Part shown: positions 25,325 to 32,105 of the stretch, piece after piece
Layout of the letters: the number at the start of each line of letters is the position of its first letter
Position numbering within the stretch: position 1 is the stretch's first letter
Assembly (NCBI GenBank): GCA_902774995.1
Contig: CACYKR010000017.1
Span: 1 to 32,105 of the forward strand
Direction of reading: 5' to 3'
Source: an uncultured Bacteroidales bacterium
Lineage (GTDB): Bacteria > Bacteroidota > Bacteroidia > Bacteroidales > Paludibacteraceae
Length of the DNA: 32,105 nucleotides
Notes under the pieces: generated by a model
What the model was told of the DNA's origin: nothing
Databases searched by the model: none
What the model saw: only the letters and a program-made list of their open reading frames with translations
Translations under genes and position numbers: made by a program

Positions 25325-25558
25325 TCATGCCCACATTCTATTATGACATGTCACAGTATATGCTTTATTCCCGGGTGTACATTCCTGGATAAGGAAAGTG
25401 CCTGGCTTATGATCTTTCTTAGTCTTCACATAAGCTTCCAAATAACTATCATAGTCTCCCAGAACTTTGTCTCCAACTATAACGATATAGCGTCCATTAT
25501 AGTCTTTAAGCAACTTATCTTGATTTGCCCTGTAGTAATAAAACTCATTATCCAACAT
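25325..25558 (-). CDS. DUF5678-like small protein
   Basis: A 77-residue protein (79 if the upstream ATG at 25564 is used; the conserved leader ends at the second ATG, so I take 25558). The pattern EFYYYRANQDKLLKDYNGRYIVIVGDKVLGDYDS, then AYVKTKK and GTFLIQECTPG, matches DUF5678: a short strand-helix-strand domain ending in PGTFLIQ. Such proteins are often encoded beside retropepsin-like proteases, as here. The function is not established. It begins at copy 2 of the leader repeat, so it looks like the first gene of a two-gene cassette whose second member is damaged. Confidence 0.68.
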   Translation of the reverse strand: MLDNEFYYYRANQDKLLKDYNGRYIVIVGDKVLGDYDSYLEAYVKTKKDHKPGTFLIQECTPGNKAYTVTCHNRMWA

Positions 25559-25595
25559 AAGCATTAATTTTTAAAGTTAAACAAAAAGATTAGTT
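25556..25595 (-). repeat. Shared leader repeat, copy 2 (DUF5678 cassette)
   Basis: Identical over 40 bp to copies 3 and 4; plus strand starts CATAAGCATTAATTTTTAAA and ends AAAAAGATTAGTT. The minus-strand ATG-CTT-ATG of the DUF5678 gene ends the repeat. Confidence 0.9.
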
Positions 25596-25638
25596 TTTAT
25601 TATTTATTTTATCTGTTGATTGTTACTGCATTTCAATT

Positions 25639-25929
25639 TCAAGCACCACCATCTTTTGCGGTATTATATGCCTTTTCTCCTTCCACAGAGAAGATTATTG
25701 CCATGTTCTTGTAATGAGTCCGCTTCACCTCCATTCCTATCTGACGAGACAACTCTTCATCTACCGCCAATGACCCTGCTGAGTTCTCCAACTTCTTAAT
25801 TTCTTCCTCTAAGCCAAGCATATATCTCTTAGCCGTAAGAGGCGCATGAACTTCTTCTTTAATAAAGCGGGCCAACGACTTCCGGTCTTGTTTGGCTTCT
25901 TCGGTAAGCTTCACCTCATACTTCCTCAT
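25639..25929 (-). CDS. RelE/ParE-family toxin, C-terminus possibly frameshifted
   Basis: A 96-residue RelE/ParE-like protein: KYEVKLTEEAKQDRKSLARFI (3-23), LEEEIKKLEN, then VKRTHYKNMAIIFSVEGEKAY (about 68-88), which matches the ParE-type central strands. After AY the frame ends NTAKDGGA. The next frame instead reads IIPQKMVVLEIEMQ and stops at 25623, which looks more like the usual C-terminal strand of this family. A one- or two-base indel near 25660 is therefore plausible and would weaken the toxin. It overlaps the upstream antitoxin-like gene by ATGA. Confidence 0.72.
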   Translation of the reverse strand: MRKYEVKLTEEAKQDRKSLARFIKEEVHAPLTAKRYMLGLEEEIKKLENSAGSLAVDEELSRQIGMEVKRTHYKNMAIIFSVEGEKAYNTAKDGGA

Positions 25930-26177
25930 ACAGCCTCACGTATATCATTCATCCCGTACTCCTCGCCAAGCTCTTTTGCCAGGCCGTCAAAATACTCCTC
26001 GACCGTGTACATCGGTTTGTTCTTGAAGTCCGGATCTATACTCAAGGATCGTTGAAGCGGCTGAATCTTGATGCTCTCAATGTATGCGAGCACCTCATTC
26101 ATCTTCTGCTCATCCGCTATCATCGGCCCCATTGCTGCTAAAAATCTCTCACTTGCTATTGCCTGCGCCGCACTCAT
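25926..26177 (-). CDS. Probable antitoxin of the ParE-like toxin
   Basis: An 83-residue acidic, mostly helical protein (MSAAQAIASERFLAAMGPM ... LAKELGEEYGMNDIREAV). I recognise no named family. Position (upstream of a RelE/ParE-type gene, ATGA overlap), small size and a leading helical part with a Pro-containing, toxin-binding-like C-terminus (FKNKPMYTVEEYFDGL) fit an antitoxin. An upstream ATG at 26183 also exists; the shared leader ends at 26175, so 26177 is preferred. Confidence 0.68.
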   Translation of the reverse strand: MSAAQAIASERFLAAMGPMIADEQKMNEVLAYIESIKIQPLQRSLSIDPDFKNKPMYTVEEYFDGLAKELGEEYGMNDIREAV

Positions 26178-26214
26178 AAGCATTAATTTTTAAAGTTAAA
26201 CAAAAAGATTAGTT
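26175..26214 (-). repeat. Shared leader repeat, copy 3 (ParE cassette)
   Basis: 40 bp identical to copies 2 and 4, ending at the start codon of the antitoxin-like gene at 26177. Confidence 0.9.
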
Positions 26215-26228
26215 GTATTTATGAGTTG

Positions 26229-26516
26229 TTATTTTGATTTCTTAAACAGGTCGGAGTGTGTTCCAGTTCTTACCAAAGCCACCAAGCACACTGTTTCTTG
26301 CACGTCATACACAAGCAGCCAATTCGGTTCAATGTGACATTCCCAAAAGCCTTGATAGTTCTTTCCCACTAACTTGTGCGGCTGGTACTCTTCCGGAACT
26401 TGCCCTTCCTGGTGAAGAAACTCTAATATGGTTCTGATATTCTCCATATTCAAGCCTCTGCGTTGACAGAGTTTCAAATCTTTCTTAAACTGGCCGGTGG
26501 GTTTTAACTCGTACAT
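26229..26516 (-). CDS. YafQ-family RelE-type mRNA interferase toxin
   Basis: A 95-residue protein of the YafQ type, predicted to cleave mRNA on the ribosome. Motifs: LKPTGQFKKDLKLCQRRG (4-21), PHKLVGKNYQGFWECHIEPNWLLVYDV (46-72) and RTGTHSDLF (83-91). His47, His61, His87 and Phe91 match the positions reported as important in YafQ. The residue expected to be Asp, four after His61, is Asn65, so activity may be reduced. It starts 1 bp after the upstream antitoxin-like stop. Confidence 0.88.
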   Translation of the reverse strand: MYELKPTGQFKKDLKLCQRRGLNMENIRTILEFLHQEGQVPEEYQPHKLVGKNYQGFWECHIEPNWLLVYDVQETVCLVALVRTGTHSDLFKKSK

Positions 26517-26517
26517 A

Positions 26518-26730
26518 CTATCCCAAAATATCTTTTAACATTACATCAACGTCCGAATAAGTCTTCAAATCTCCGTTTCGAGCTTCCTTCATAGCAGCGA
26601 GAGTCTCTTTTGTCGGCACATATTCATCCGAACAGCTGATAATCTTAATGCCTTTCACTTGTTGAATCAGCTCAATTATCGGCTGTACCAATGCATTCGC
26701 CGGATTATATTGTATTGTCATTGTCCGCAT
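26518..26730 (-). CDS. Probable antitoxin of the YafQ-like toxin
   Basis: A 70-residue acidic protein (MRTMTIQYNPANALVQPIIELIQQ ... SDVDVMLKDILG). No named family recognised; the ending AMKEARNGDLKTYSDVDVMLKDIL is the pattern seen at the C-termini of RelB/DinJ-like antitoxins. Gene order antitoxin-toxin with 1-bp spacing supports this. It begins at copy 4 of the shared leader; an upstream ATG at 26736 is the alternative start. Confidence 0.75.
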   Translation of the reverse strand: MRTMTIQYNPANALVQPIIELIQQVKGIKIISCSDEYVPTKETLAAMKEARNGDLKTYSDVDVMLKDILG

Positions 26731-26767
26731 AAGCATTAATTTTTAAAGTTAAACAAAAAGATTAGTT
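26728..26767 (-). repeat. Shared leader repeat, copy 4 (YafQ cassette)
   Basis: 40 bp identical to copies 2 and 3. The sequence on its right (GTTAAATGATTTT ... ATTTGTGTGTTAT) also resembles the right side of copy 1, so these two copies are similar over about 75 bp. Confidence 0.9.
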
Positions 26768-26802
26768 AAATGATTTTATTTTTATTTGTGTGTTATGATT
26801 TG

Positions 26803-27207
26803 TTATGCCGTTAAGTAGTACTCGTCGGTTATCTGAATCAAATACTCTACTGCCTCCAATAACGGAGCAAGGTCGTTCTTGATAATATCGTCCATATATT
26901 CGGTATCTAAATCATGATAACCATGGGATATTCGATTTCGCATCGCAATCACCTTCTTCCATGGTATCTCCGGACGATACTGCCATAATGCACCATTAGT
27001 ATAGGAATCTATCTTCTTAACGCTTTCCCCTATAACTTGGATAAGCATATAGTTTCCTGCCAACCGCTGCATACCGAACGGAGATTTCTCCAACTCGTTC
27101 ATATTCTCAACATCCTTATTCCACTCCTGCAACTGAACTATTGTCTGTTCAAGTTGCTTGAGTGTTTCATGCGCCAGTTCTATCTCTCTAGAATATTCTA
27201 ACTCCAT
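26803..27207 (-). CDS. HEPN-domain protein (HepT-like toxin)
   Basis: A 134-residue all-helical HEPN protein and likely RNase toxin. The motif RNRISHGYHDLD places Arg90, His95 and Tyr97 in the RX4H-xY arrangement used by HepT and its AMPylation. QRLAGNYMLIQVIGESVKKID and the C-terminal YLIQITDEYYLTA helix fit the fold. It differs from the hepT at 15804 (RNVLVHDY), so it is a separate subfamily. The start overlaps the nucleotidyltransferase gene by 20 nt. Confidence 0.9.
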   Translation of the reverse strand: MELEYSREIELAHETLKQLEQTIVQLQEWNKDVENMNELEKSPFGMQRLAGNYMLIQVIGESVKKIDSYTNGALWQYRPEIPWKKVIAMRNRISHGYHDLDTEYMDDIIKNDLAPLLEAVEYLIQITDEYYLTA

Positions 27208-27481
27208 CTCTTTCTACTTGTTTAAGGAAAAATGGTGTAAGGTTCTTGTGACGGCGGATCATATCCACATGACGACCTGTTATCTCTTCCAAATAATCAT
27301 TTGCTTCACACGCCATATAAAATTTAGGAGGCATTTCTACCAACACATCTACATCGCTATCTTCTTTGTGCTCCCCACGAGCCACAGACCCGAAAAGCTG
27401 CATAGAAGTCATACCGAAACGCTCACGCAAAATCGGCGCGTGCTGTCTCAATGTTTCTATATATTCGGATGTCGTTTTCAT
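27188..27481 (-). CDS. MNT-domain nucleotidyltransferase (MntA-like antitoxin)
   Basis: A 97-residue minimal nucleotidyltransferase: GSVARGEHKEDSDVDVLVE (31-49), with Gly31-Ser32 and Asp43/Asp45, and a further acidic site in GRHVDMI (about 69-75). It would modify the tyrosine of the downstream HEPN protein. It is the promoter-proximal gene of the unit and overlaps the HEPN gene by 20 nt. Its promoter carries a 20-bp palindrome, likely an autoregulatory site. It is the right-hand end of the small-gene array. Confidence 0.92.
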   Translation of the reverse strand: MKTTSEYIETLRQHAPILRERFGMTSMQLFGSVARGEHKEDSDVDVLVEMPPKFYMACEANDYLEEITGRHVDMIRRHKNLTPFFLKQVERDGVRIF

Positions 27482-27504
27482 TTCTTATTTTCTAAATCAC
27501 GTTG

Positions 27505-27536
27505 CAAAGATATAAAATTAATTTTATATATGCAAA
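27505..27536 (-). promoter_or_regulatory. Promoter with 20-bp palindromic spacer (candidate operator)
   Basis: Minus strand: TTTGCATAT (TTTG at 27533-27536), a 20-bp spacer, TATCTTTG (27505-27512). The perfect palindrome ATATAAAATTAATTTTATAT (27510-27529) fills almost the whole spacer. A repressor bound there would block RNA polymerase, which suits autoregulation by the MNT/HEPN pair. It is the only full promoter found between rpoC and the giant gene. Confidence 0.7.
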
Positions 27537-27618
27537 TCTTTCAAGGCGCTTTTCTCATTTTTGTCAATTTGTTGCCATACTTCCGTCAATTTTTCCACAT
27601 TGTCCTTTCTTCAAACCA

Positions 27619-27686
27619 ATAAGAAAGGAGAGCGGCAAACTCTCCTTTCTTATCATCTGTCCGGCGATTGCGCAGAGCGCGCAATC
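27619..27686 (-). terminator. Double hairpin ending the rpoBC transcript
   Basis: Downstream of the rpoC stop, a perfect 8-bp dyad GATTGCGC / GCGCAATC (27666-27686) is followed by a 14-bp perfect stem ATAAGAAAGGAGAG / CTCTCCTTTCTTAT around a 7-nt loop (27619-27653). It separates rpoC from the toxin-antitoxin array. Confidence 0.85.
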
Positions 27687-27699
27687 ATGGATTAAAGTA

Positions 27700-31986
<4,287 letters not shown>

Positions 31987-31998
31987 AATAGTCCTCCA

Positions 31999-32105
31999 TT
32001 ATTCCATGTTGATACTGAGTGCGAGACCTTGCAACTCGTGCAACAGCACGTTGAGCGACTCGGGCAGACCCGGGGTCGGGAAGTTCTCTCCTTTGACAAT
32101 AGCCT
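31999..32105 (-). CDS. rpoB: RNA polymerase beta subunit, C-terminal fragment
   Basis: The last 35 codons of rpoB, continuing beyond the window. The translated end includes [20 protein letters not shown] and finishes [10 protein letters not shown], the conserved C-terminal clamp-connector region of beta that contacts beta'. It stops 12 bp before the rpoC start, in the standard rpoB-rpoC arrangement. The domains upstream are not visible. Confidence 0.96.
   Translation of the reverse strand, partial: AIVKGENFPTPGLPESLNVLLHELQGLALSINME

Noticed and set aside
24937-26767. CRISPR array
   Set aside because: The 40-bp copies are about 550-620 bp apart with genes between them, not 30-40 bp spacers, and no cas genes are present.
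24937-26767. Integron attC sites
   Set aside because: The repeats lack paired inverted core sites, end at start codons and no integrase gene is visible; a recombination role remains only a hypothesis.
26728-26767. Promoter inside each leader repeat
   Set aside because: TCTTTTTG resembles TAnnTTTG but lacks the A, and no TTTG box is found 20 bp upstream in any copy.

Overview
The window comes from a member of the Bacteroidales, probably an uncultured gut or rumen lineage; I cannot name the genus. The evidence is a SusC/SusD pair, an LptE-SecG locus, InlB-type (Listeria-Bacteroides) repeats in a giant secreted protein, short secretion-tail-like C-termini, and seven promoters with a TTTG/CTTG box exactly 20 bp from a TAnnTTTG box, the Bacteroidetes promoter form.

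Layout. (1) 1-372: an outward promoter and a hairpin-rich non-coding stretch. (2) 373-8038, minus: a small secreted protein, then a compact pectin-type locus (susC, susD, PL1 pectate lyase lipoprotein). (3) 8286-13367, minus: an export operon, wza-like lipoprotein, wzc-like tyrosine kinase, then topB joined by an ATGA overlap. (4) 13455-15689, plus: a divergently transcribed sigma-54 activator without receiver domain, lptE and secG. (5) 15804-17357, minus: a HepT/MntA toxin-antitoxin pair, a 50-residue peptide gene, and a DUF4160/DUF2442 pair. (6) 17437-24939, minus: a 2,500-residue secreted multidomain protein. (7) 25004-27481, minus: an array of small two-gene toxin-antitoxin-like cassettes. 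(8) 27700-32105, minus: rpoC and the 3' end of rpoB.

The most unusual part is the stretch between secG and rpoC. A 40-bp leader is identical at the heads of three small cassettes and nearly identical at the head of the giant surface-protein gene. It ends at the start codon each time. Two cassette genes look damaged (an aspartic protease without its catalytic motif and a ParE-like toxin with an altered C-terminus). The giant gene carries an 11-bp tandem repeat inside its signal-peptide region, where slippage would switch the reading frame.

Other repeated structure: four intergenic regions end in a short perfect dyad next to a long terminator hairpin; a GTACAAAG-type short repeat occurs upstream of susC, inside topB and inside the giant gene; and two toxin-antitoxin promoters overlap inverted repeats that could be operators. 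All functional calls come from reading motifs by eye; no database search was run.
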